A stretch of 64,000 nt of DNA from Methanorbis rubei (GTDB lineage Archaea > Halobacteriota > Methanomicrobia > Methanomicrobiales > Methanocorpusculaceae): positions 1-64,000 of the forward strand of contig NZ_JAWDKB010000001.1 of NCBI RefSeq assembly GCF_032714495.1, read 5' to 3'. The position numbers and the translations under genes are program-made. Positions 8,905 through 16,768 of this stretch are shown here, piece by piece. The notes beneath the pieces are model-generated. The model was not told the origin of the DNA and did not search any database. It was given only the letters and a program-made list of their open reading frames with translations. How positions within the stretch are numbered: the first letter of the stretch is position 1; every line of letters starts with the position of its first letter.

Positions 8905-10195
8905 AAATCTGATCGACACTGATGTGATTCTTCGCGCAGGAGAAAAACTGGCAGATGAGATCGAGGTCCTCGTCCTCTCCTTTGAAGACCTCTCGCTTGA
9001 ACAGCGGGAGATGGCGGTCTCCGCAGTCTCCGAACACGCGGGCTCAACGATCTACATCCGCACTGTTACCAACAAAAAAATCGGAGTCTCGTCAACCTCG
9101 GATCCCGGCCGCTGGAAGGAATGCCTCGCAGCCTCGGTCTCCTCGGCAAAACTTGCCGAGCCGGTGGAAGGATGGAAAGGACTTCCGGCTCCGGCAGCTC
9201 TTCCTGCCGGTGATGACCCGTTCGACCCGAACCTCTCCATCGATCCTGACACCGCGGCAGCATTTCTGAAACGAATGAACGAAGGAGCTGCTGCGCATGC
9301 CGACGCCCGCGTGGTGAGTGCGGGAGTTTCCCTCTCGAAAGGTCTGTCGGTTCTCGCCAACAGCCACGGCATCCGGTACGAGCGAAAGATGACCGGCATC
9401 TCCCTTGGCCTTGACGCCATTGCCGGTACTTCGACCGGCTACGAGTATGACTCATCCCCGTTCCTGAATCGCATCAACCCTGAGAAGATGGGTGAACAGA
9501 CAACCTTCTGGGCAACCGCCTCACGAAATGGTGTGGACGTTGCGACCGAAAAACGCGGCGTCGTCTTCTCCGAACATGTGGTGGACTCGCTTATTCTGGA
9601 CTTGTTCACTGAAGCCATCAACGGAAGAAATGTTCTGACTGGCAAGTCGATCTTTGCCGGAAAACTCGGCGAGGTCGTTGCCGACTCATCTCTTTCGATC
9701 GCTGATGTTCCCATGGACCCGCTTGGAAACAGCATGAGAAGATTTGACACCGAAGGAACCCTTGCGTCCCGCCGCGAGATTATTGCCGGCGGCGTGCTGT
9801 CGTCCTACCTCTACGACTGCAAGACCGCAGGTCAGGCAGGAGTCTCTTCGACCGGCAACGCGCTTCGCGGCGCGGGCGGCGCAACCTACATCGCTCCGCA
9901 TTGTCTGCGGGTGTCGGGAAAAATCTCTGATGTCACCAAAGAGCCGTGCATGTTTGTCAGAGAAGTGATCGGTGCGCACACCGCAAACCCGTTGACCGGC
10001 GAGTTCTCTGTTGAGGTCGCGAACGCATTTCTGATGGAGGAAGGGGAGTTCCTTCAGCCGGTGAAAAAAGCAATGATCGCAGGAAACGTCTTTGATATTC
10101 TGAAAAATATCGGCGGCATCAGTGCCGAGACAAAAACTTTTGACGGCGCGGTCGTGCCAAAGATGCGTGTCTCCGGCATGCAGGTCATCGGCTGA
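8897..10195 (+). CDS. tldE: TldE/PmbA-family protease subunit
   Basis: A 432-residue partner of TldD. It aligns in layout with PmbA/TldE: an N-terminal region with RTVTNKKIGVSSTSD and a C-terminal beta-rich region with SSTGNALRGAGG. It lacks the HExxxH zinc motif, as expected for the non-catalytic subunit. A strong ribosome site, GGAGGATC, sits 6 bases before the ATG inside the end of tldD. Confidence 0.93.
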   Translation: MHENLIDTDVILRAGEKLADEIEVLVLSFEDLSLEQREMAVSAVSEHAGSTIYIRTVTNKKIGVSSTSDPGRWKECLAASVSSAKLAEPVEGWKGLPAPAALPAGDDPFDPNLSIDPDTAAAFLKRMNEGAAAHADARVVSAGVSLSKGLSVLANSHGIRYERKMTGISLGLDAIAGTSTGYEYDSSPFLNRINPEKMGEQTTFWATASRNGVDVATEKRGVVFSEHVVDSLILDLFTEAINGRNVLTGKSIFAGKLGEVVADSSLSIADVPMDPLGNSMRRFDTEGTLASRREIIAGGVLSSYLYDCKTAGQAGVSSTGNALRGAGGATYIAPHCLRVSGKISDVTKEPCMFVREVIGAHTANPLTGEFSVEVANAFLMEEGEFLQPVKKAMIAGNVFDILKNIGGISAETKTFDGAVVPKMRVSGMQVIG

Positions 10196-10463
10196 TCAAC
10201 CATCCACTTTTTTTACCTCACCGCCAGTCTTTTGCAGATGATGTCTGTTGGGTGATGAACATTGCATCTTTATTCATGATCCGTCCCCAAAAATGTATTA
10301 TTTTAAGATTTTGTGATGTTTGCATTTGTTTCGTGATGTTTTTTTTCTTGTTTTACATTTTTTGTGGGATGAAATATGATCGCCGATGAACATTATTTTT
10401 CGATAAATGAATATTGATGCAAAGCCTTGATGATGGGAATTCTCATATTTGAGTACATCCTAT

Positions 10464-10760
10464 ATGATAGTAATGGCTGCAGCAAAACGTCTGTGCAAAA
10501 AACCTACCTCATATAAATTACCTGTTGATATTGAGGTACTTCTGCATAATGCAGTGGAAAGCGGTGAGTACAACAATACGTCGGATGTCATTACTGCTGC
10601 TCTTCGTTTCTTTTTCCAGCACAGAGATATCAAACAGGTCAAAGACGATATGTCGCTTTTGAAAATTGACATTCATGAACTCAATGTGAAAAATCAGTCT
10701 ATGGAACAACATCTGGCTGATCTCGAGGCACAAATTAAAGTTTTGCAGTCTCGCAAATAA
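10464..10760 (+). CDS. Ribbon-helix-helix regulator with C-terminal coiled coil
   Basis: A short DNA-binding protein of about 98 residues. After KKPTSYKLPVDIEVLL comes the RHH pattern (beta strand, then EYNNTSDVITAALRFF), similar to ParD/CopG-type repressors. The C-terminal half, IKQVKDDMSLLKIDIHEL onward, is a heptad-like coiled coil probably used for oligomerisation. No toxin gene is adjacent, so it is more likely a transcription factor than an antitoxin. The start is uncertain: ATG at 10464, ATG at 10473 or TTG at 10449 are in frame and none has a clear ribosome site. Confidence 0.7.
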   Translation: MIVMAAAKRLCKKPTSYKLPVDIEVLLHNAVESGEYNNTSDVITAALRFFFQHRDIKQVKDDMSLLKIDIHELNVKNQSMEQHLADLEAQIKVLQSRK

Positions 10761-10827
10761 TTTTTCATTTTTGAGATGATTTTTTCAGGCAAAGACTGAT
10801 ATTCTGTCGTGTTCAACATTCCATTGT

Positions 10828-11652
10828 ATGATGGTAACCCGTCTTCTTTCGGTACTTCTTGTCATTGTGCTGGTGGTTGTTTCTGTCGGATACCTGACCG
10901 GCGTAATTGGCAATAGCCATGGTGACTCTGGAAATATGTTTTCATCCACCACTCCGACCCCTTCTCCGACGCCGGTTTTCGCGACTCCAACGTCCACTCT
11001 TACGCCCGAGGCGGCTCCGACCTGGGATACAATCCCGATTTCTGGGCAGGTGAATGAAATCGTGACCTTTACTCCTACGGTTACAATGACTGCTACTGTG
11101 CCAACGATGAGTGATATTGCTCCTGCCTATTTTGTCCACATGGATGACACCATGCAGTACAACACTTCCACCGTGCGGACGTTTGATTTGGATGTTGTTG
11201 AGGTGCCGTTTGTCCTCTACTTTTCCTTCAACCCGGGAAAAGTGAAGAAGACTTATGTCACAAAGGATGCAACCTCGTCCAACTCGGTGAGCTATAATTT
11301 CTGGAATCCGCTTACCGGTAAGTATGAGTCGAAGTCCCAGACCGAGTCGAGATATTCGGTAAAATCGACGGATGTGATCGATCCGAATGCATGGTTCAGG
11401 ATTGATGTGATCCGCGTGTATGATGATCCGAAGCAGTATGCTGATGCGGTTCAGCTTGGCGGCGGGAAGGAAAAACTTGCTGAGAAGAAACTCCTCTATG
11501 GTGATAACGGAATTATTGTGAAGCAGGATGGTTACGCCCGCGGCTACAGTAGTGAGGTTGAAAAAGAGCTGAAGCTTTTCAGCTCCGGTCATTATTTCAT
11601 AAAAGTTACAGGAAATCAGATTGTTGCAAATATTCAGATGCTTTCACCATAA
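10828..11652 (+). CDS. Membrane-anchored extracellular protein, unknown function
   Basis: I do not recognise the family. The 274-residue protein has an N-terminal hydrophobic segment (about 5-27) that could be a signal peptide or anchor. A linker rich in Thr and Pro follows (about 40-65 and again near 85), then a soluble domain of about 170 residues beginning AYFVHMDDTMQYN. The Thr/Pro linker is typical of cell-surface proteins of methanogens. It lies just upstream of a pilus-like locus and downstream of an RHH gene on the same strand. A surface role is inferred from layout only. Confidence 0.75.
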   Translation: MMVTRLLSVLLVIVLVVVSVGYLTGVIGNSHGDSGNMFSSTTPTPSPTPVFATPTSTLTPEAAPTWDTIPISGQVNEIVTFTPTVTMTATVPTMSDIAPAYFVHMDDTMQYNTSTVRTFDLDVVEVPFVLYFSFNPGKVKKTYVTKDATSSNSVSYNFWNPLTGKYESKSQTESRYSVKSTDVIDPNAWFRIDVIRVYDDPKQYADAVQLGGGKEKLAEKKLLYGDNGIIVKQDGYARGYSSEVEKELKLFSSGHYFIKVTGNQIVANIQMLSP

Positions 11653-11889
11653 TGGTGAGAGTTTTTTTTTGAGTGGGGGCACGCGATGATGAATCTTTTT
11701 TTAACATGATGCCGTGTTGTGGTTTTTTACAACATGAAACAACAAAAAAACACGAAATGTTTTCTTCACAAAATATTGCAAAATCCAAAAAATCGGAACG
11801 TTAACGCGATAGTTGCTACTGATTTAGTCTTGCACTTCGCAGAATCACGTTATGTCACTTCCATTTGGAAAAAAAGATTTGGTAATTTC

Positions 11890-12129
11890 TTACTCTTCTT
11901 CAGTCTCAGAGGTGTAGATGAGAATTGTTCCGTCATCTTCGTCCATGCTGTCAGAGACTACTCGTTCAATGACATCCATCCAGTTGCCGGTCGATTCATG
12001 TCTGGTGAGGGCGCGGGCAAGCAGCTCGGTAAGGAATAGCTTACGATCCGTTACTCCCTCCTCTTTCATTTTCTCTTCGATCAGTTTTTGTGTTTCCGGT
12101 GGAAAACTTAAGATCAGGTCGGAAGTCAT
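11890..12129 (-). CDS. Small ribbon-helix-helix-like protein
   Basis: A 79-residue acidic protein. Residues 4-40 (LILSFPPETQKLIEEKMKEE, then GVTDRKLFLTELLARAL) have the strand-helix-helix pattern of RHH DNA-binding domains. The C-terminus is an acidic tail. The same pattern occurs in the C-terminal half of the gene just upstream (12126-12632), which overlaps it by 4 bases; the two look like paralogous domains made from one transcript, one soluble and one membrane-bound. Confidence 0.65.
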   Translation of the reverse strand: MTSDLILSFPPETQKLIEEKMKEEGVTDRKLFLTELLARALTRHESTGNWMDVIERVVSDSMDEDDGTILIYTSETEEE

Positions 12130-12632
12130 CGTACGCCCTCTTCTTCAATTGTCTGGTCGTCGTCATCAAGCAGACTTTTTGCCACAAATCTGCGGAATCT
12201 CTCCTGAGCTTCAGGGGACTCGACATAGACAGTGACCACTTCCTGTATGGACTCCTGTTCGGCATGGGTACTTTGGTTGCAGGAAAGTTCCTCTACAATC
12301 AGTTTCTGAACAAACTCATCCCGGTTTGTTGCTCCTTCTTTTTTCATGAGACGGCTGATCTGTTGTCTTGTCGTCTCCGAGATATGGAGGTAGATCTTTG
12401 CGTTTTTTGCTAGCGAAAGTTTCGGGATAAGAGTGCTGATCATATAGATGATTGCAAGAAGTAATAGGACAATCAGCAGAACAAGCAGTATGACAATGAG
12501 TGCTATTGCGTCGGAAGAGACGAAGACCATGGCATGCTGTGGATCCACAGAAAGTGATCCTGCGCTGTCTGCTGCAGCGCACGGGACCGCACCGAACAGT
12601 ACCAGCACAACGGCGATGTTCAGGTACGACAT
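12126..12632 (-). CDS. Membrane protein with cytoplasmic ribbon-helix-helix-like domain
   Basis: The 168-residue protein starts with a hydrophobic segment (MSYLNIAVVLVLFGAVPCAA). A short loop of about 25 residues follows, then a second long membrane helix (about 47-74, rich in I, L and V). The remaining part carries KIYLHISETTRQQISRLMKK, then EGATNRDEFVQKLIVEEL, an RHH-like pattern, and ends in an acidic tail. The start at 12632 is chosen because the signal-like segment begins there; a longer frame reaches 12896 but its extra part is not protein-like. A membrane-tethered regulator is inferred; whether the first segment is cleaved cannot be told. Confidence 0.65.
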   Translation of the reverse strand: MSYLNIAVVLVLFGAVPCAAADSAGSLSVDPQHAMVFVSSDAIALIVILLVLLIVLLLLAIIYMISTLIPKLSLAKNAKIYLHISETTRQQISRLMKKEGATNRDEFVQKLIVEELSCNQSTHAEQESIQEVVTVYVESPEAQERFRRFVAKSLLDDDDQTIEEEGVR

Positions 12633-12896
12633 GATTTGTTTAATGTTGAGTATGTTAATCACTCCACTCTCAGATATACTACTATTTTTCCGTTCAAAAA
12701 TATAATCATGCGTATGGAAGTATTTAGTGGTCTCGTTTTGAGAGGGGTCTGATTTCTGCCAGAATGCAGGTAATCGTGCCAGATTTTCTTTAGAGTAGAT
12801 TTTATTGAGTGGTTTGGGATACATTATGTAATAAATAATATTCGATGTTTTATTGGAGTATGCGCGGATTTTTGGTATCCTCGCATGCTGCTCCAA

Positions 12897-13625
12897 TCAA
12901 ACATTCTTCGGTTTTTCCAAGTACGCCACTCCGCGATCATCGAACTCCAGCACTCTTCCCGCACGTTCATGCCTGCTGTATCGAGTTTTGAGAATTAATA
13001 GGACTTTCTGGTACGGATTGAGATAGGTGTCCTTTGGGAACTCTCGAAAGAGCAGTATCACATTGTCGGCGAACTTTTCCGAGTATTCACCCATGCTGTG
13101 TAAGGGTTTCGTCGAACTTGTAGAAAGTACAATGAAGGAGGTGCAGGGAATGGATTTGAGTGTCCAGTAGATATGGTAGATGGACATAATCGGAACATTA
13201 CCGCTTACACGCAACGACTCTTCGTAAATGGTCAGCGGATCGATTACCAGACGCGAGATGTTGAGATTTCTCAGAAGCTCTGGTAGACCATTCCCCAGAT
13301 AATAGGATAGGGAGTCAAAATTTTTTGGATCCAGTTTCAAAAAATGGATTTGTTTATCCAGTTTATCCTCCATCAAAGGATACATGTTCAGCAATTTTTT
13401 CTTGATTCTGTTGACATCATGGGTCAGGCTGATAAAGAGGACATTTTCTCCTTCATTTATGCCGCCAGCGAGAAACTGAAGAGCTATCGTGGTTCTACCG
13501 GTTCCACTATCTCCAATTAGTGCGGTTACGGTATTTTCCACATAACCTCCGTCTATCATTTCATCGAGCCCGGCAAGTCCGGTAGGGAGTTTTCGGTCTC
13601 CCTGCACAACCTGTTCTATGAACAT
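12897..13625 (-). CDS. KaiC/ArlH-like RecA-superfamily protein, P-loop Lys replaced by Arg
   Basis: A 242-residue single-domain KaiC-like protein beginning TGLAGLDEMIDGGYVENTV, the usual KaiC entry. The Walker A segment reads GDSGTGRTT at 38-46, with Arg where Lys is normal. A Walker B-like RLVIDPLTIY follows. It is 2 bases downstream of a second KaiC-like gene and divergent from a pilin, secretion ATPase and TadC-type gene. In archaella, ArlH is a KaiC-like protein that docks on the ArlI motor; a similar role here is an inference from context. ATP binding may be weakened by the Arg. Confidence 0.8.
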   Translation of the reverse strand: MFIEQVVQGDRKLPTGLAGLDEMIDGGYVENTVTALIGDSGTGRTTIALQFLAGGINEGENVLFISLTHDVNRIKKKLLNMYPLMEDKLDKQIHFLKLDPKNFDSLSYYLGNGLPELLRNLNISRLVIDPLTIYEESLRVSGNVPIMSIYHIYWTLKSIPCTSFIVLSTSSTKPLHSMGEYSEKFADNVILLFREFPKDTYLNPYQKVLLILKTRYSRHERAGRVLEFDDRGVAYLEKPKNV

Positions 13626-13627
13626 AT

Positions 13628-14485
13628 TTATGCCACTGTTCTCATGTTTGTGATCTCAAAACCTGTTTTTGTGGTTACGTTCACGTTGAAGATTACCATG
13701 TCACGTTGATCGATTAGGGGGAGCACTCCGTCAAATTTCTGGAGATACATCTGCCGCTGACGTTTTGTTTCAGTTTTTTTCTGCCAGAACAGGTGAATCA
13801 CACCGTCACAGGTGTCGATCAGTTCAGTTTCCTGCCCATTATTTAACACTCCGGCGGTCAGCAGGAATACAATGGTGATCTTCCACATCTCGGATGCGCG
13901 TGTCAGTCCCCGCATAAAAGTTACCAACTCAAGCCACGTATCGGGTGTTTTAGTACAGTACGGCAGCAGTGCAGTCAGAGAATCAATAATAACAATGCTT
14001 TCCTCGGGCAGGTGGGTGATCTTGTCCATGATAACGGTCAGTCCGCCAAAATCATCTGATACCGGCATCTCCAGCATTCCATTGAGAGGATCTTTGGATC
14101 CGTACCAGTTGTAGGGTACGTGAGTTCTGCTGAAATAAATATCCGCAAAATCAGTATAATGAATTTTATCGATCATTTCATTGAACATATGGTACTTATT
14201 CGCGTTGAATAATTCAGTGATTTTATTTTTGAACTCGTCTTTTCCTGTTGTGAGGGACATGTAGTGATATTCTGACGGATACCAGGTACCTTTTGGTGCC
14301 GTTTCTCCGTAAATCTGGGAGGTACAATACTGCATCGCAGATGTCTGCAGAAGCTCAGTACCGCCAGCTCCAGGTTCTGAGAGGACAAGTACCGTCGTGC
14401 CTGAAGGGACTCCTCCTCCGAGAACTTTGTCCAGAGTCGGAATATTTGTAGGATGGATTCGTCGTTGTTCGCTTACTTCCGGCAT
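13628..14485 (-). CDS. KaiC/HTR-like RecA-superfamily protein with lysine-free P-loop
   Basis: The 285-residue protein has the KaiC-like entry NIPTLDKVLGGGVPSGTTVL. Its P-loop reads SEPGAGGTELL at 36-46, with Gly in place of the Walker A lysine; the GAGG form is seen in a known archaeal KaiC-like subfamily. A Walker B-like SIVIIDSLTALLP lies near 157-170. It is first in a probable four-gene minus-strand operon (this gene, the second KaiC-like gene, the membrane RHH protein and the small RHH protein). I infer a signalling or scaffold partner of the neighbouring pilus machine. Confidence 0.8.
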   Translation of the reverse strand: MPEVSEQRRIHPTNIPTLDKVLGGGVPSGTTVLVLSEPGAGGTELLQTSAMQYCTSQIYGETAPKGTWYPSEYHYMSLTTGKDEFKNKITELFNANKYHMFNEMIDKIHYTDFADIYFSRTHVPYNWYGSKDPLNGMLEMPVSDDFGGLTVIMDKITHLPEESIVIIDSLTALLPYCTKTPDTWLELVTFMRGLTRASEMWKITIVFLLTAGVLNNGQETELIDTCDGVIHLFWQKKTETKRQRQMYLQKFDGVLPLIDQRDMVIFNVNVTTKTGFEITNMRTVA

Positions 14486-14541
14486 AGTTAACTTATACCT
14501 CTTCCTTTGATCATCTTATATTTTGTCTCTGCAAAGAGCAA

Positions 14542-14573
14542 GTATAATTAATTGTGACTAACATACTTTATAG
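14542..14573. promoter_or_regulatory. Divergent TATA boxes between the KaiC-like and pilus operons
   Basis: On the minus strand TAATTATACT (14541-14550) faces the KaiC-like genes. On the plus strand CTTTATAG (14566-14573) faces the pilin gene, about 35 bases before a GTG and 50 before the preferred ATG. The two boxes are only about 20 bases apart, so regulation may be shared. Confidence 0.5.
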
Positions 14574-14620
14574 CTGAGTAGTTTCATATTACTTACAGAG
14601 GTCCCTAGGTGTGGAAAGTG

Positions 14621-15067
14621 ATGGACTCTGTAAGCCCTTTAGGATTTTCTCAAGTGAATATCATGGCTAGTAAAAATACCTCGTTCACCCCGGCGATGGG
14701 GGTTGTACTGGTAATAGTAGTTATTGGATTACTGGTAGGTTCTGGTCTTTTTGTGATGGAAAATATCATGACTGAGGTCCAGACTACCCGTGATGTTCAG
14801 ATAAATCTCGTACTTTCCGGAGATGACATTGTTGTAACCGCACTCCCCGGCGACGATGCTGCTCTGTTACGATCTGTTACGATCTATGTGGATGGTTCGA
14901 ACTCCTTTTCGGATGCTGAGAGGACAAAAACAGCTTCGATAGGTGTGCCGCTTGTGTACGAAAATATTGCCCATGGTGTTACCGGTACCAGATTCGTAAT
15001 GGTTAAGGGAACATTTTCGGACGGTAAAGATGAGATTCTGAAACAGATTCGAATTCAATTCTCCTAA
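14621..15067 (+). CDS. Archaeal type IV pilin
   Basis: A pilin of about 148 residues. A basic N-terminus (MASKNTSFTPAMG) precedes one hydrophobic helix (VVLVIVVIGLLVGSGLFVM), followed by a beta-rich head. The head shares a pattern with the pilins at 19.8, 21.0 and 39.7 kb: a '[L/G]PGDDAALLRSVTIYVDG' element, a 'VGVPL' turn and a 'GTFSDGKDEILKQIRIQF' end. AGGTG 9 bases before the ATG at 14621 favours this start; a later ATG (14663) begins closer to the hydrophobic helix. It precedes the secretion ATPase and is probably a structural subunit of that pilus. Confidence 0.8.
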   Translation: MDSVSPLGFSQVNIMASKNTSFTPAMGVVLVIVVIGLLVGSGLFVMENIMTEVQTTRDVQINLVLSGDDIVVTALPGDDAALLRSVTIYVDGSNSFSDAERTKTASIGVPLVYENIAHGVTGTRFVMVKGTFSDGKDEILKQIRIQFS

Positions 15068-15142
15068 TACTTATATAATTTTTATTGGTAACTGTATGTT
15101 AAAATCGTAGAAATTTCCTGATAGAAACGGATGTGATGCATA

Positions 15143-16768
15143 TTGTTCGATAAAAAAACGGAAAAATCGCCAACTCCGGATTATTGTTTTGAACGGGACG
15201 GTCCCCTTGTCTCTCCAGTTTTGGACACAATCCATACTCCGGTTGAGTCATACTGGGCTGTCCCCGGTCTGTCCCTTGTGGTGATTGTCAATACTCCTGA
15301 AAATGAAAATCTTTATCTTCTTTATGAGCCGTCACTAACACCGTTTGAAAAGGAAGTTCTTGAGAGACTTTACTCTGGCGTTCGCAATATCCTGATTCTG
15401 GAGGATATTTATAATGAGAGTGAGAAGGCCAGTGCTTTGTATGATGCAATGGATAAGTACCTGGAGCGTTTTGACATTGAACTACCACTTGTTTCCATCT
15501 ACAAAATCCGCTATTATCTGAGCAGGAACTATCTTGGATGGGGTATTTTGGACCCTCTGCAGCACGACTCAGCGATTGAGGATATATCCTGCGACGGAGT
15601 TAATGTACCTGTCTTTCTGTTTCACCGAAAGTACCGAAATATCCGCACCACCATTGTTTTCAAAAATACCAAAGACCTTGATACCATGGTTGTGTTGTTT
15701 GCCCAGAAAACCGATAAACACATCTCGCTTGCAACACCGATTGTGGACACCACACTTTCTGACGGCTCGCGTATTCAGCTGACATATGGTACGACCGTCA
15801 GCGCTCACGGTTCTTCGTTCACAATCAGAAAATTCAATGAAGTTCCGTACTCACCAATCGATCTGATTCTCAACAAGACGTTTACGATTGATGAGATGGT
15901 CTACTTCTGGATGGCTGTCGAGTACAACCAGTCTGTTCTTTTTATCGGAGGGACGGCTTCCGGAAAGACCACATCTCTCAATGCAGTTGCCCAGTTCATT
16001 CCCAGATTGTCAAAAGTTATTACTATCGAAGATACCCGTGAAATTACACTGAGTCATGAAAATTGGATTGCAAGTGTCGTTCCTGATGTCACGAGTGCTT
16101 CTGAAGAACGTGCTGAGATTACGATGTTTGATCTGTTGAAGGCTGCTATGCGTCAGCGGCCTGAATACATCCTGGTGGGTGAGGTTCGCGGTGTTGAGGC
16201 ACAGACACTGTTCCAGGCAATGAACACCGGCCACACGACTTTTTCCACTCTGCACGCGGGCAGTGTGGATTCGGCAATTCATCGTCTGGAAAATGAACCG
16301 CTGAATGTACCAAAGGCAACTATTGAGTCATTGAACATTGTGTCCTCACAGGTACGTCTCTATCGTGATGGAAAACAGATTCGTCGATGTAATGAAATTG
16401 TGGAGATTATAGGACTTTCCGAGACGAAAAATGTAGTGGTCAATACGGTGTTCAAGTACGATCCTGCTAATGATGATGTGGTGTACTCGAGCCAGTCGCA
16501 GATTTATTCCCGCATTATGGAAGTCGCAGGTCGGGACCAGAATTGGCTGATGCAGGAACGGAGAAAACGATCTCAGTTTATTCGTGCTATGGTTGAACAG
16601 AAAATTCGGGATTATCGCGATGTCTCCGAGATTCTCTGGATGTATGACGCTATGCCCGAGTTGGTCGCCAGTTCGCTTGATGATCTGAGTGAGCTTCTCA
16701 CGGACGGTATCACTTCACCCAAACTTTACCGAAATAAGAAAGCCTCTTTGGATGATCTGAGTCGATGA
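15143..16768 (+). CDS. Type IV pilus/secretion ATPase (GspE/ArlI/TadA family)
   Basis: The 541-residue hexameric motor ATPase has Walker A GGTASGKTT at 269-277, a Walker B region PEYILVGEVRG at 340-350 and the family histidine box NTGHTTFSTLHAG at 361-373. It powers assembly of archaeal pili or archaella. Absence of the other arl genes (arlF, arlG and true archaellins) points to a pilus rather than an archaellum. The start is TTG with GTGAT 5 bases upstream; an in-frame stop just before excludes anything longer. It overlaps the following membrane gene by 4 bases (ATGA). Confidence 0.93.
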   Translation: MFDKKTEKSPTPDYCFERDGPLVSPVLDTIHTPVESYWAVPGLSLVVIVNTPENENLYLLYEPSLTPFEKEVLERLYSGVRNILILEDIYNESEKASALYDAMDKYLERFDIELPLVSIYKIRYYLSRNYLGWGILDPLQHDSAIEDISCDGVNVPVFLFHRKYRNIRTTIVFKNTKDLDTMVVLFAQKTDKHISLATPIVDTTLSDGSRIQLTYGTTVSAHGSSFTIRKFNEVPYSPIDLILNKTFTIDEMVYFWMAVEYNQSVLFIGGTASGKTTSLNAVAQFIPRLSKVITIEDTREITLSHENWIASVVPDVTSASEERAEITMFDLLKAAMRQRPEYILVGEVRGVEAQTLFQAMNTGHTTFSTLHAGSVDSAIHRLENEPLNVPKATIESLNIVSSQVRLYRDGKQIRRCNEIVEIIGLSETKNVVVNTVFKYDPANDDVVYSSQSQIYSRIMEVAGRDQNWLMQERRKRSQFIRAMVEQKIRDYRDVSEILWMYDAMPELVASSLDDLSELLTDGITSPKLYRNKKASLDDLSR

